Positions 24,769 through 33,243 of a stretch of 64,000 nucleotides of DNA are shown piece after piece (position 1 is the stretch's first letter; every line of letters starts with the position of its first letter). The stretch is from Gemmatimonadaceae bacterium (GTDB lineage: Bacteria; Gemmatimonadota; Gemmatimonadetes; Gemmatimonadales; Gemmatimonadaceae), in contig DASXKV010000033.1 in the NCBI GenBank assembly GCA_036496605.1, positions 283,161 through 347,160 of the forward strand, in the 5' to 3' direction. The notes beneath the pieces were generated by a model. The model did no database searches and was not told the origin of the DNA. It worked only from the letters and a program-made list of their open reading frames with translations. Position numbers and translations under genes: made by a program.

Positions 24769-25383
24769 ATCCAGATACTCCAGAAACTGCCGCAGCACCC
24801 GCTCGGTGAGGCCCCAAACCGTATACGCTCCGTGGCGGAACACGGTCACCTCTCGCTCACTATGACCGCGGATGGCGATCATCGCGGTTCCCCACGCGGC
24901 ACGTTCGCGGAGCGCGGCGAGGGGGACCCAGAACGACTCGGCAACCTCCGAGCTCTGTACAATCTCCAGCTCCGGCTTCACGACGGCGACGAAGGGCCTA
25001 ACGATGATCGGCGGCAGCGTCGGCGAACGTGGACTGATGTCGTCGAGCGCGCCGAGCACGTGGCCATCGCGAGCAAGATCGACACCGGTCTCCTCCCACG
25101 TCTCTCGGACCGCCGTTTGCTCGAGATCATGATCTCCCGGCTCCATGCGGCCACCGGGACACGCCACGTGACCGCTCCAGGGGTCACCCTCCGCTTCGGC
25201 GCGCTTGATCATCAGAAGCTCGGGATCGGCGTCCGTTCCTTCACCCGGCCGGAGCACGAGCGCGATCGCCGCGAGTCGGCGTAAGCCGTCTTCCGCGTTG
25301 ATCGGCACGCCGGGCCGTGCCGCGAGCGCCGCCCGCAGTCGGCGTACATCGGGCAGCTCCAGCACCGCGTCGATCGACGTCAC
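24757..25383 (-). CDS. NUDIX hydrolase, CoA pyrophosphatase-like
   Basis: A 208-residue enzyme. The Nudix box GRMEPGDHDLEQTAVRET followed by WEETGV (about residues 79-102) is complete. Upstream, LLMIKRAEAEGDPWSGHVAC matches the NuCoA motif, and PRSPTLPPIIVRPFVAVV is the downstream family block. These features indicate hydrolysis of CoA or oxidised CoA to phosphopantetheine and ADP. It probably starts with GTG. The last residues (LDRGA) are encoded inside heptad repeat R5, so the 3' end has been overrun by repeat DNA. Whether it prefers CoA or acyl-CoA is not visible. Confidence 0.88.
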   Translation of the reverse strand: MTSIDAVLELPDVRRLRAALAARPGVPINAEDGLRRLAAIALVLRPGEGTDADPELLMIKRAEAEGDPWSGHVACPGGRMEPGDHDLEQTAVRETWEETGVDLARDGHVLGALDDISPRSPTLPPIIVRPFVAVVKPELEIVQSSEVAESFWVPLAALRERAAWGTAMIAIRGHSEREVTVFRHGAYTVWGLTERVLRQFLEYLDRGA

Positions 25384-25408
25384 GCCGTTACCGCTGATGA
25401 GAGACTAC

Positions 25409-25774
25409 TCAACCCTCGACGTCGCCGCCGAGCGAGACCCAATCGCGGAAGCCGCCCGCCATTGACTCGACGTCGCGATACCCCATCTGCTGCAGCGTAT
25501 CCGCGGCGAACGCCGAGCGATTGCCATTCGCGCAGTAAACAACCACTCGCTTCTCGCGCGGCACGAGCCCTTCGACTTTCGTCTCCATCGATCCGCGAGG
25601 TAGATGCACGGCGCCCGGTATCGTTCCGAGATTTACCTCGGGCTGTTCGCGGATGTCGAGAAACACCACGTCGGGATTCGCGGTGCGCAGTGCGATCGCG
25701 TCGCGCGCCGAAATCTCTGTGACGCGCGCGCGCGCCTCGTCGAGTAGTTGCTGGCCGCTCTTGTACGTTGGCAT
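25409..25774 (-). CDS. Single-domain rhodanese
   Basis: A 121-residue sulfurtransferase domain. ISARDAIALRTANPDVVFLD and IREQPEVNLGTIPGAVHLP form the N half, then the active-site loop VVVYCANGNRSAFAA with Cys81, and the last block MAGGFRDWVSLGG. The CxxGxRS loop is that of the GlpE/PspE class. It is cytoplasmic: no signal peptide is visible with the start at 25774, which is the ATG fitting the domain boundary. It lies between NUDIX and peptidase S66 genes on the same strand with gaps of 20-25 bases, so it may be cotranscribed. Confidence 0.87.
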   Translation of the reverse strand: MPTYKSGQQLLDEARARVTEISARDAIALRTANPDVVFLDIREQPEVNLGTIPGAVHLPRGSMETKVEGLVPREKRVVVYCANGNRSAFAADTLQQMGYRDVESMAGGFRDWVSLGGDVEG

Positions 25775-25794
25775 TCGTTCGGTGCGTGAAGAAC

Positions 25795-26697
25795 TCACTG
25801 CAAGATACGCAGCGTCCGCTCGTTCGCGTCGAGCTCTGCCTCCGCACCAAGCGGAATGGTCCACTGATCCGCGACGTGTCCGACGGGAGCGCCCGAGATG
25901 CACGGCACCTTCAACTGCGTCGCGATCTCACCGAGCACATTGTCGAGGGTACGCGCACCGAGATTCTCTTCTGGCGAATCGGTCGGAATATCGGTGAACT
26001 GGCCGAATACCAGGCCACGACATCCAGCGAGATGTCCGCCAAGTCGCAGTTGCGTCAGCATTCTATCGATGCGATACACCGCCTCGTTCACGTCTTCGAC
26101 GACGAGGATCGCATCGCGATAATCGGGAGCGTACGAGGTTCCCGACAGTGCGCAGAGAAGCGCGAGGTTGCCTCCGACCAGACGACCGCGCGTACGTCCC
26201 TCGTGCAACGTCGTCGCATTCGTCGCGACGCCGCACGAATCGTTGCCGGACAGCGCCTGCTCGAGCGAGGCGCGCGAGAATGTCGTGAGCGACGCACGCG
26301 CGGTTGGTCCGTGGAATGTGACGACCTCGCACCGCGTCGACATCGCCGAGTGGAGCGCGGTGACATCGGAGTAGCCAACGATCGGCTTCGGACGACGGCG
26401 CATCGCCGCATAATCGACGTGATCGAGAATGCGCATCGCGCCGTAGCCGCCGCGCACACACCACACGGCGTCGATCGCGTCGTCGGTGAGCGCCGTGTTG
26501 AGATCCGCGAGCCGATCCGCGTCCGCACCGGCGAGATAACCATCACGCGCCAGCACGTGCGCGCCGACAACCGGAACCCAGCCGAATGCGCGCGCATTAT
26601 TCTGTGCGCGCTCGAGATCTGCTTCGCCACGCAATGGACCCGCGGGCGCGACGAGCGCGACACGCGCACCAGCGCAAGGTGCAGGTGGTCGGCGCAT
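25795..26697 (-). CDS. LD-carboxypeptidase, peptidase family S66
   Basis: A 300-residue enzyme of the LdcA/MccF family. The start MRRPPAPCAGARVALVAPAGPL is typical, with the GTG at 26787 as a less likely longer alternative. WCVRGGYGAMRILDHVDY and KPIVGYSDVTALH (nucleophile Ser110) are intact, and in the C half GRLVGGNLALL and VVEDVNEAVYRIDRML hold the Glu and the region before the final catalytic His (GAPVGH). The family removes the terminal D-Ala from murein tetrapeptides in recycling; MccF relatives cleave microcin adenylates. It acts in the cytoplasm. No murein genes are adjacent. Confidence 0.87.
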   Translation of the reverse strand: MRRPPAPCAGARVALVAPAGPLRGEADLERAQNNARAFGWVPVVGAHVLARDGYLAGADADRLADLNTALTDDAIDAVWCVRGGYGAMRILDHVDYAAMRRRPKPIVGYSDVTALHSAMSTRCEVVTFHGPTARASLTTFSRASLEQALSGNDSCGVATNATTLHEGRTRGRLVGGNLALLCALSGTSYAPDYRDAILVVEDVNEAVYRIDRMLTQLRLGGHLAGCRGLVFGQFTDIPTDSPEENLGARTLDNVLGEIATQLKVPCISGAPVGHVADQWTIPLGAEAELDANERTLRILQ

Positions 26698-26912
26698 CAG
26701 TCGAGGCCGGTGCGCCGGCACGACGTCGGCGCGATCGATGTCAATGGTCGTGCTCGCGTCACGCGACGCAACGTAGGCCGTATCCACAACATGGTCAACT
26801 CGCGATCGACGAACTCAGATGGCATCGGTCCTGCGCAAGCACAGCCCCAGTCCGGCGCGCTCGATGTCGCTGTACCAGCGCCGGTCGTTCACACACTCGG
26901 AGGATGCACACG

Positions 26913-27470
26913 ATGGCCGACCAAAAGGACAATCTCAACAAAGGTTCGAGTGGCTCGTCAGGCAGCTCGGGCAGCGACTCGCTGTCCGGCGGTGGCTCGT
27001 CCGGCAAGAGCGCAAGCTCGGGAAGCTCGGACTCGAGCTCCGGGAACTCCTGGCAGCAGTCGGGCAGCAGCTCGCAGAGCCGCACCGATCGTGGCAATCA
27101 GGGTGATGAGGGCATTGGCAGCTCGGCGACGCGTGGACGCCAATCGGACGGCGACATGACCGATCCGGATCTCGACGACGAGCAGTCGAGTAATCGCAGT
27201 GGAAGCGGCTCGTCAGGCAGCTCGGGCTCCTTCGGCGGTGGCTCGTCGAACTATGGATCGAGCGGCTCGTCCAAGTCGGGCGGCACGGGTGGTTCGAGTG
27301 GCTCGTCGGGCGGAATGAGCGGCTCCAGCGGGAGTTCGTCCGGCCAGAGCGGACGCTCGGGCGGCTCGAGTGGCTCGAGTGGTTCGAGTGGTTCGAGTGG
27401 TTCGAGTGGTTCGAGTGGATCGAGCGGATCGAGCGGATCGAGCGGATCGAGCGGTAGTTCCAATCGCTGA
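26913..27470 (+). CDS. Ser/Gly-rich low-complexity repeat protein
   Basis: A 185-residue protein starting MADQKDNLNKGSS. About two thirds of it is Ser and Gly. A central island (residues about 55-85) reads SQSRTDRGNQGDEGIG then DMTDPDLDDEQSS and is the only complex sequence. The last 35 residues are pure GSS/SSG, encoded by 9-base tandem repeats. No signal peptide is visible. The ATG at 26913 is preceded by GGAGG at nine bases; an ATG at 26904 would have no spacing. The protein should be intrinsically disordered. The function is unknown; many bacteria have such small stress-related proteins. A strong terminator follows 22 bases after the stop. Confidence 0.72.
   Translation: MADQKDNLNKGSSGSSGSSGSDSLSGGGSSGKSASSGSSDSSSGNSWQQSGSSSQSRTDRGNQGDEGIGSSATRGRQSDGDMTDPDLDDEQSSNRSGSGSSGSSGSFGGGSSNYGSSGSSKSGGTGGSSGSSGGMSGSSGSSSGQSGRSGGSSGSSGSSGSSGSSGSSGSSGSSGSSGSSGSSNR
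27363..27452 (+). repeat. 9-base tandem repeat encoding Ser-Gly-Ser
   Basis: Ten contiguous units: two GGCTCGAGT, four GGTTCGAGT and four GGATCGAGC. Adjacent identical units grouped by variant show recent duplication by slippage. Because the unit is three codons long, copy changes keep frame. Confidence 0.88.
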
Positions 27471-27491
27471 TTCACGTCACCGTGCAGCAGC

Positions 27492-27531
27492 GAAGAGGGC
27501 ATCCTGTCTGGGATGCCCTCTTCACGTTTTT
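27492..27531 (+). terminator. Rho-independent terminator
   Basis: A 13-base perfect stem (GAAGAGGGCATCC pairs with GGATGCCCTCTTC) with a six-base loop, then ACG and a run of five T. It serves the Ser/Gly protein gene and precedes the symporter gene by about 40 bases. Confidence 0.92.
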
Positions 27532-27569
27532 CGGCTTGCTCAGCGGTGCGACCCACGTAGCTTTGGCGC

Positions 27570-28811
27570 GTGCCGCGTCCTTCGCTCAGCACGCGCGTTC
27601 TTATCGCGCTCATTGCCGGACTCGCGTCCGGCCTTCTCTTGAGTCGCGCCAATGCCGCGACGATCGAGCGCATCGTCGGCTACATCGAGCCATTCGGCAC
27701 GTTGTTCGTCAACGCGATCCGAATGACGGTGATCCCACTCGTCGTCTCGCTCGTGGTCGTGGGGATCGCTGGTGCTGATGCAACGCGTGTCGCGCGGGTC
27801 GGTGGCCGCGCTCTCCTCGTCGCTCTCGCATTTCTTTGCTTGTCCGGATTGGTCGGCGCCCTCATCGCGCCCCCGGTGTTTGCACGCCTTGCGATCGATT
27901 CAAACTCGATCACGGCACTTCGGGCTCACGCCGCCCCGCTGGCGGCACCCATCGACACCTCGCGCCACGTACCAGACGCGCTGCAATGGCTCGTCGATCT
28001 CGTGCCCGCCAACCCCGTACGTGCCGCGGCGGACGGCGCCATGTTGCCGCTGGTTGTCTTCGCCGTCGCATTCGGCCTCGCGCTGCTCACGGTTGCGGCG
28101 GAGCACCGTGATCCGGTTGTTCGATTCTTCAGGGGCGTCGCCGATGCCATGCTGCGGCTCGTGCGCTGGATCCTTGCCCTGGCGCCGTTAGGCGTTTTTG
28201 CGCTCACGCTTCCACTCGTCGCGCGTCTCGGCCTTGCTGCAGTTGGTGCACTAGCCTCGTACGTACTGCTCATCGTCGCGGGCACGAGCCTCCTGGTGCT
28301 CCTGGTCGTATATCCCGCGGCCGTGATCCTTGGACGCGTGACCGTTCAGGGTTTCGCGCGCGCGGTGTTTCCCGCCCAGGCCGTTGCCTTTGCCTCGCGC
28401 ACCTCGCTCGCCGCGCTGCCCGCGCTCATCGAGGGCGCCGAGCGTCGGCTTGGAATGACGGCCGAATCGAGCGGCTTCCTCTTCCCGCTCGCGTCGGCGC
28501 TCTTCCGCATCGGCGCTCCGATCGGGCTTACGGTCGGCACCGTTTTCGTCGCCCATCTGTATGGACGGGACCTAACGAGTGCGCAAGTCGCCACCGCGGC
28601 ACTCACCGCGGTACTGACGAGCTTCAGCATTCCCGGCATTCCAGGCGGTTCCATTATCGCGATGGTGCCAATCCTGTCGAGCGTCGGACTTCCCGCGGAC
28701 GGCATTGGCGTGCTGCTCGGGGTCGACACGATTCCCGACGCGTTCCGGACGACCGCGAACGTCACTGGGCAAATGGCCGCCGCCGTGATCGCCGAGCGCC
28801 CGCACGCGTGA
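27570..28811 (+). CDS. Dicarboxylate/amino acid:cation symporter (DAACS)
   Basis: A 413-residue transporter of the GltP/DctA family with about eight helices and two re-entrant loops. Family blocks: PFGTLFVNAIRMTVIPLV, FASRTSLAALPALIEGAE (in place of the usual serine-rich HP1 loop), and SIPGIPGGSIIAMVPILSSVGLP with GVDTIPDAFRTTANVTGQ near the C terminus, which carries the Asp and Asn for substrate and Na+. It imports acidic amino acids or C4-dicarboxylates with H+ or Na+. GTG start. The stop overlaps the next gene by GTGA, so a glycosyltransferase is cotranslated with it. Confidence 0.87.
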   Translation: MPRPSLSTRVLIALIAGLASGLLLSRANAATIERIVGYIEPFGTLFVNAIRMTVIPLVVSLVVVGIAGADATRVARVGGRALLVALAFLCLSGLVGALIAPPVFARLAIDSNSITALRAHAAPLAAPIDTSRHVPDALQWLVDLVPANPVRAAADGAMLPLVVFAVAFGLALLTVAAEHRDPVVRFFRGVADAMLRLVRWILALAPLGVFALTLPLVARLGLAAVGALASYVLLIVAGTSLLVLLVVYPAAVILGRVTVQGFARAVFPAQAVAFASRTSLAALPALIEGAERRLGMTAESSGFLFPLASALFRIGAPIGLTVGTVFVAHLYGRDLTSAQVATAALTAVLTSFSIPGIPGGSIIAMVPILSSVGLPADGIGVLLGVDTIPDAFRTTANVTGQMAAAVIAERPHA

Positions 28812-29968
28812 CGTCGCTCGTCGTGGCGCTCGTCGCGGCGGCGCCGTGGGTCGTTGTGCCGCCGCTCGCGATGCTGCGTGTCGCGCGATCGCGATCCCTC
28901 TCCGATGTCGACGACGTCCCGCCATCGAGCGCGGCACTCGTCTCGGTGATCGTCCCGGCGCGGAACGAGGCGCGGAACATCGAGCGCTGTGTGCGCTCCA
29001 TTCTATCGACGCGCTATGGGCCAATGGAGCTCATCGTCGTCAACGATCATTCGACCGACGACACGGCCGACATCGCCATTCGCGCAGCCAGCGGCGACGG
29101 TCGCTTCCGGCTCCTCAGTAGCCCAGACCTGCCTAACGGTTGGTTTGGCAAGCAGTGGGCGTGTGCGACAGGAGCCAGCGCCGCATCGGGCAGGATGCTC
29201 CTCTTTACGGACGCCGATACGGCCCACGCGCCGGATTTGCTGCCGCGGGCGGTCAATCTGCTTCTTCACGATCAGGACGAACTGCTCTCCGTCGTGGGCC
29301 GCCAGGAGATGCACACGTTCTGGGAGCGGCTTCTGCAACCCCAGGTTTTCTGGATTCTGATTACTCGTTATGGCGGCACGGAGAGCGTGAGCAACGCGAG
29401 GCACGCGGAAGATGTCATTGCCAATGGTCAATTCCTTCTCGTCCGACGCGATGCGTACGATGCGGTGGGCGGACACGAAGCCGTGCGCGACAAGGTCGCC
29501 GAAGACCTCGCCCTGGCGCAGCGTTTCCATCGGCACGGCCGGCGCGTTCGGCTCGTGCGCGGCGACGATCAGCTGTCGACGCACATGTATGGCTCGCTTC
29601 CGGAGCTCATCGCCGGATGGGGCAAGAATGTTTTCGCCGGCGGGATCGATGCGATGCCCGGCGGCGCTGCGGGACGACTGCTTTTCCCGTTCGTACTCCC
29701 AATCGCTCCGTTGGTGGCGCTCGTTCCGGTAGTTGTCTTCGCCTTCGCACTTGCCGGAATGATCCCTTTCGCGTGGAGTGTGTGGGCCGCAATCTGCACC
29801 GCCGCCAATTTGCTCTGGTGGGCGCTCATCTATCGTGGCTTCCATCAGCGTCTCTGGTACGCGCTCCTCGCTCCCCTCGGCGCAACGATCGTGCTTTTCA
29901 TTGTGGTTCGCGCGATCGCGCGGGGACGCCGCGTCGGATGGAAGGGACGCGAGTACGTGGCGCGGTGA
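28808..29968 (+). CDS. Membrane glycosyltransferase family 2 (HpnB/CrtQ-like)
   Basis: A 386-residue protein with an N-terminal membrane segment, a GT2 domain and three C-terminal helices (about residues 295-375). The GT-A motifs are clear: VSVIVPARNEARNIERCV, ELIVVNDHSTDDTADI, MLLFTDADT (DxD) and VAEDLALAQRFHRHG. GWFGKQWACATGA and NGQFLLVRRDAYDAVGGH are characteristic of the hopanoid- and carotenoid-linked subgroup. The sugar and acceptor are unknown; lipid glycosylation is the inference. GTG start inside the symporter stop (GTGA). Confidence 0.82.
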   Translation: MTSLVVALVAAAPWVVVPPLAMLRVARSRSLSDVDDVPPSSAALVSVIVPARNEARNIERCVRSILSTRYGPMELIVVNDHSTDDTADIAIRAASGDGRFRLLSSPDLPNGWFGKQWACATGASAASGRMLLFTDADTAHAPDLLPRAVNLLLHDQDELLSVVGRQEMHTFWERLLQPQVFWILITRYGGTESVSNARHAEDVIANGQFLLVRRDAYDAVGGHEAVRDKVAEDLALAQRFHRHGRRVRLVRGDDQLSTHMYGSLPELIAGWGKNVFAGGIDAMPGGAAGRLLFPFVLPIAPLVALVPVVVFAFALAGMIPFAWSVWAAICTAANLLWWALIYRGFHQRLWYALLAPLGATIVLFIVVRAIARGRRVGWKGREYVAR

Positions 29969-30042
29969 CCGCCGCGTGACTTTGGCGCGACCGGCAACGG
30001 CGCGGTAACGGCTCACGCCGCGCGCGACGGCATCGTGCCGCC

Positions 30043-33000
30043 GTGCGCACCCTTCGCGCCGCCGCGCAACTCCTCGCGGGGGCCTCCACTGTCGATACAC
30101 TCATCCCGATTGCGTCCGCGGCTGGCTGTGCGGGCGCTCCGACAGCGCTTAACGAGTCACTGCTGCGAGATCTCGGCATCGAGGCGGCCCGCGCGGCCTC
30201 GATGGTGGACGGACCCGGCGCGCTCCGCGCCCTCCTCGCGGAGCTCGATGAACGCGTGTCCCTTCGCGATTCGTTGACGCATCTTGCGGCGCGACTTGCG
30301 ACCCGCACACCTCATGTGCTGTGGCTCGTCGTCGCGACGCAGCCGGCGACGTCAGAGGTCGCGATCGCGGCGTGGAGCGCCAGGCGCCGGGCGCCGCGCG
30401 TTACGGCGCTCGTCGTAGATCGCGCTCGCGTCGTCGATAGCGATGCCGAAACGCTGGCGTCCCTGTGTGCCGCGATCGACCCGCGGCCCGACGCTGACGT
30501 CCTGACGCACGCACGTTGGGTCGAGGTGCTTGGCCGCGACGCACTCACACGCCGCTTCTATCGAACGCTGGAAGTTCGCGTCGCCGCGCTCGGCGCATCA
30601 TTGGCTCGCGGCTCGGCAGACGACCGTCGCGAGCTGGCCATCCTCTACAGTTCGCGACTGCTCTTTCTCTGTTTTCTCGAGGCGAAGGGCTGGCTGGATT
30701 CGGATCGTGGGTTTCTGGTGCGCGCATTCGACAGCTGCATGGAGCGTGGCGGCCACTTCCATCGCCGCGTTCTGCTCCCGCTCTTCTTCGGGACGCTGAA
30801 TACTCGTTATGCGCGCCGCGCCCCGGCGGCGCGACGGCTCGGCCGCATTCCGTTTCTCAATGGCGGACTCTTCGCGCGCTCGCCGAGCGAGCGCCGGCTT
30901 CGCGAAACGTACTTTCCCGACGACGAGATGGGACGACTGTTCAGCGACCTCTTTGATCGCTATCGATTTACGGCGCGGGAGGAGAGTACTGAGCTGGTCG
31001 AGCTGGCCGTTGATCCGGAGATGCTTGGCAAGGCATTCGAGTCGCTCATGTCGAGCAGGGATCGGAAAGGAAGCGGCTCGTTCTACACACCGCACGCGCT
31101 CGTCGCTCGCGTTGCGGACGCGGCACTCGCCCGAGCGCTCGCCGTCTCACCCGAGACGTGTCATGCCGCGAGCATTGCCGAGTGGTGCGAGGTCACACGC
31201 CGATCGGTGAGCCGGCGGCTGCGGGACCTCACGATTCTCGACCCGGCGTGCGGATCCGGAGCATTTCTGGTGTACGCGCTCGAGCGTCTCGCCGATTTGC
31301 GGCGAGCCGCCGGCGACGAGCGCGCGATCTCCGATATCCGTCGCGACGTGCTCATGCGCTCGATTTTCGGCGTCGACAAGAATCCGACCGCCGTATGGCT
31401 CTGCGAGCTGCGCCTGTGGTTGTCGGTTGTGATCGACTCGCAAGTGGACGATCCACTCGAGGTGCGGCCGCTGCCGAATCTGGATCGCAACATCCGTGTC
31501 GGCGATTCGCTCGTCGCCGGCGCCGACAGCGACGCGTCACCTTCGGCGTTCACTGGCGCGCGACTCCGCGCGCTGCGCGAGCGGTATGCGCGCGCGGTTG
31601 GCCAGCGAAAGGCGTCACTCGTTAGGCTGCTCGACCGTGAGGAGCGCCGCGTTGCTCTTGCCGGCATCGAGCACGAGCTCGTGTCGATCGCCGCCGTACG
31701 TCGAGACCTCATCGTGGCCATTCGCGGCCGCAACCTATTCGGGGAGCGAACTGTTCCCGACGCCGATGTGCGCGCGCAGGCAACCACATTACGCGCTCGC
31801 GCCGCGGCGCTCCGCGCCGAATCGCGACGTCTCATGACCGGTGGTGCGCTTCCGTTTTCGTTCCTGGTCCATTTCGCTGACGTCGCCGCGCGCGGGGGCT
31901 TCGACGTCGTACTCGGGAATCCGCCATGGGTCCGATTGCAGCGCGTGCCTCCACGCGAGCGCGAGTTGTTGCGAGCACAATATCGCGTGTTCCGCGCCGG
32001 AGGCTGGGAAAGCGGCGCAGCGCGTGCGTGCGTGGGTCGCGGCTTTGCAAGTCAGGTCGATCTCGCAGCACTCTTCATCGAGCGATCCATTCGATTGCTC
32101 CGGCCCGGAGCCGTGCTCGCACTGCTGGTTCCGATGAAGCTCTGGCGATCCCTAGCCGGTGGCGGCGTGCGCCGGCTGCTCGTCGAGGAAACGCGCGTCG
32201 TCGAGCTGGAGGATCTCAGTGAGGCTCCGTCCACCTTCGACGCAGCAGTCTATCCATCGGTGCTCGTTGCCGAGCGATGGAGCGGAGCAGATGACACAAC
32301 CGGCGAGATTCTCGCCGCGACGCACCACCGTGGCTGTGGCGCGCTCCGCTGGCGACTGCCGCGGCGCACGCTGTCGTTCGATGATTCGCCCGGTAGCCCA
32401 TGGCTCATCCTTCCGCCCGAGGTCCGGATTGCATTCGATCGGCTTCGCGCGTGCGGTGTCGCGCTCGCCGAGAGCACCATCGGGCGACCACATCTCGGTG
32501 TCAAGTCGGGATTCAATCTCGCCTTCGTCGTTAGGGTCGAGGGTGTCCCCGACGACGTCGCGTCGGTCGTCGCGGCGAACGGTCGTCGTGGTTTCGTCGA
32601 ACATGCCCTGCTCCGTCCGGTGCTTCGTGGCGAGGACATCGAGCGCTGGCAAGTCAAATCACTCGACGAGCATCTCATGTGGACGCACAACGAGGCCGGT
32701 CGCGTCCTCGATCGGTTGCCGCCGCACGCCGCGCGCTGGCTCACGCCGTGGCGCCGCCAACTCGCCGGCCGAGCCGATGCGCGCAATGGCTGTTGGTGGT
32801 CGCTCTTTCGGGTGGAAGCAGCGAGGTCGGATCGACCGCGCGTGGTCTGGGCCGACCTCGGTCGCAGCCCGCGCGCCACCGTCCTCTACGCGCACAATCG
32901 CTTCGTTCCCCTCAACAGTTGTTACGTCGCGCTCTGCCGCGATGACGCCGACGCGCTGGCGCTCGCGGCAATTCTCAACTCGCCAATCGCGGAATCCTGG

Positions 33001-33243
33001 CTCGCCGCACTCGCCGAGCCCGCGCGCGGTGGATATCGCCGGTTCCTCGGCTGGACGATGTCTCTCTTTCCGCTTCCAGCAGATTGGGATCGCGCTCGCG
33101 TCGCCCTCGCACCCATCGCCGAGCGAGCGATGGCGGGCGAGGATCCGTACTCACTTCGGGAAGAGCTGCTCCACGAAACGCTCGCGACCTATCGCCTGCG
33201 ACACGATGAGATAGCGCCCCTCCTCACCTGGTTCAGCGGGTGA
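30043..33243 (+). CDS. Large N6-adenine DNA methyltransferase (Eco57I/PglX-like)
   Basis: A 1066-residue enzyme. The N-terminal helical region (1-330) has LLFLCFLEAKGWLDSD and IPFLNGGLF, blocks common in Eco57I-like and PglX-like methylases. GSGSFYTPHALV (about 344-355), motif I ILDPACGSGAFLVYALE (about 397-413), FGVDKNPTAVWLCELRLWL (about 444-462) and motif IV VVLGNPPWVRLQ (about 622-633) make a complete gamma-class N6A core. The C half (700-1066) looks like a TaqI-type target-recognition region. No PD-ExK nuclease is obvious. The start codon is GTG. It is coupled by GTGA to an SNF2-like helicase. A defence or epigenetic pair is inferred; the BREX and DISARM companions are absent. Confidence 0.82.
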   Translation: MRTLRAAAQLLAGASTVDTLIPIASAAGCAGAPTALNESLLRDLGIEAARAASMVDGPGALRALLAELDERVSLRDSLTHLAARLATRTPHVLWLVVATQPATSEVAIAAWSARRRAPRVTALVVDRARVVDSDAETLASLCAAIDPRPDADVLTHARWVEVLGRDALTRRFYRTLEVRVAALGASLARGSADDRRELAILYSSRLLFLCFLEAKGWLDSDRGFLVRAFDSCMERGGHFHRRVLLPLFFGTLNTRYARRAPAARRLGRIPFLNGGLFARSPSERRLRETYFPDDEMGRLFSDLFDRYRFTAREESTELVELAVDPEMLGKAFESLMSSRDRKGSGSFYTPHALVARVADAALARALAVSPETCHAASIAEWCEVTRRSVSRRLRDLTILDPACGSGAFLVYALERLADLRRAAGDERAISDIRRDVLMRSIFGVDKNPTAVWLCELRLWLSVVIDSQVDDPLEVRPLPNLDRNIRVGDSLVAGADSDASPSAFTGARLRALRERYARAVGQRKASLVRLLDREERRVALAGIEHELVSIAAVRRDLIVAIRGRNLFGERTVPDADVRAQATTLRARAAALRAESRRLMTGGALPFSFLVHFADVAARGGFDVVLGNPPWVRLQRVPPRERELLRAQYRVFRAGGWESGAARACVGRGFASQVDLAALFIERSIRLLRPGAVLALLVPMKLWRSLAGGGVRRLLVEETRVVELEDLSEAPSTFDAAVYPSVLVAERWSGADDTTGEILAATHHRGCGALRWRLPRRTLSFDDSPGSPWLILPPEVRIAFDRLRACGVALAESTIGRPHLGVKSGFNLAFVVRVEGVPDDVASVVAANGRRGFVEHALLRPVLRGEDIERWQVKSLDEHLMWTHNEAGRVLDRLPPHAARWLTPWRRQLAGRADARNGCWWSLFRVEAARSDRPRVVWADLGRSPRATVLYAHNRFVPLNSCYVALCRDDADALALAAILNSPIAESWLAALAEPARGGYRRFLGWTMSLFPLPADWDRARVALAPIAERAMAGEDPYSLREELLHETLATYRLRHDEIAPLLTWFSG

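Noticed and set aside
25768..27159. Plus-strand frame opposite the rhodanese and peptidase S66 genes
   Set aside because: Arg/Ala-rich and without motif; the minus-strand proteins have intact catalytic motifs.
27363..27452. CRISPR-like array
   Set aside because: Units are 9 bases with no spacers and lie in frame in a coding sequence.
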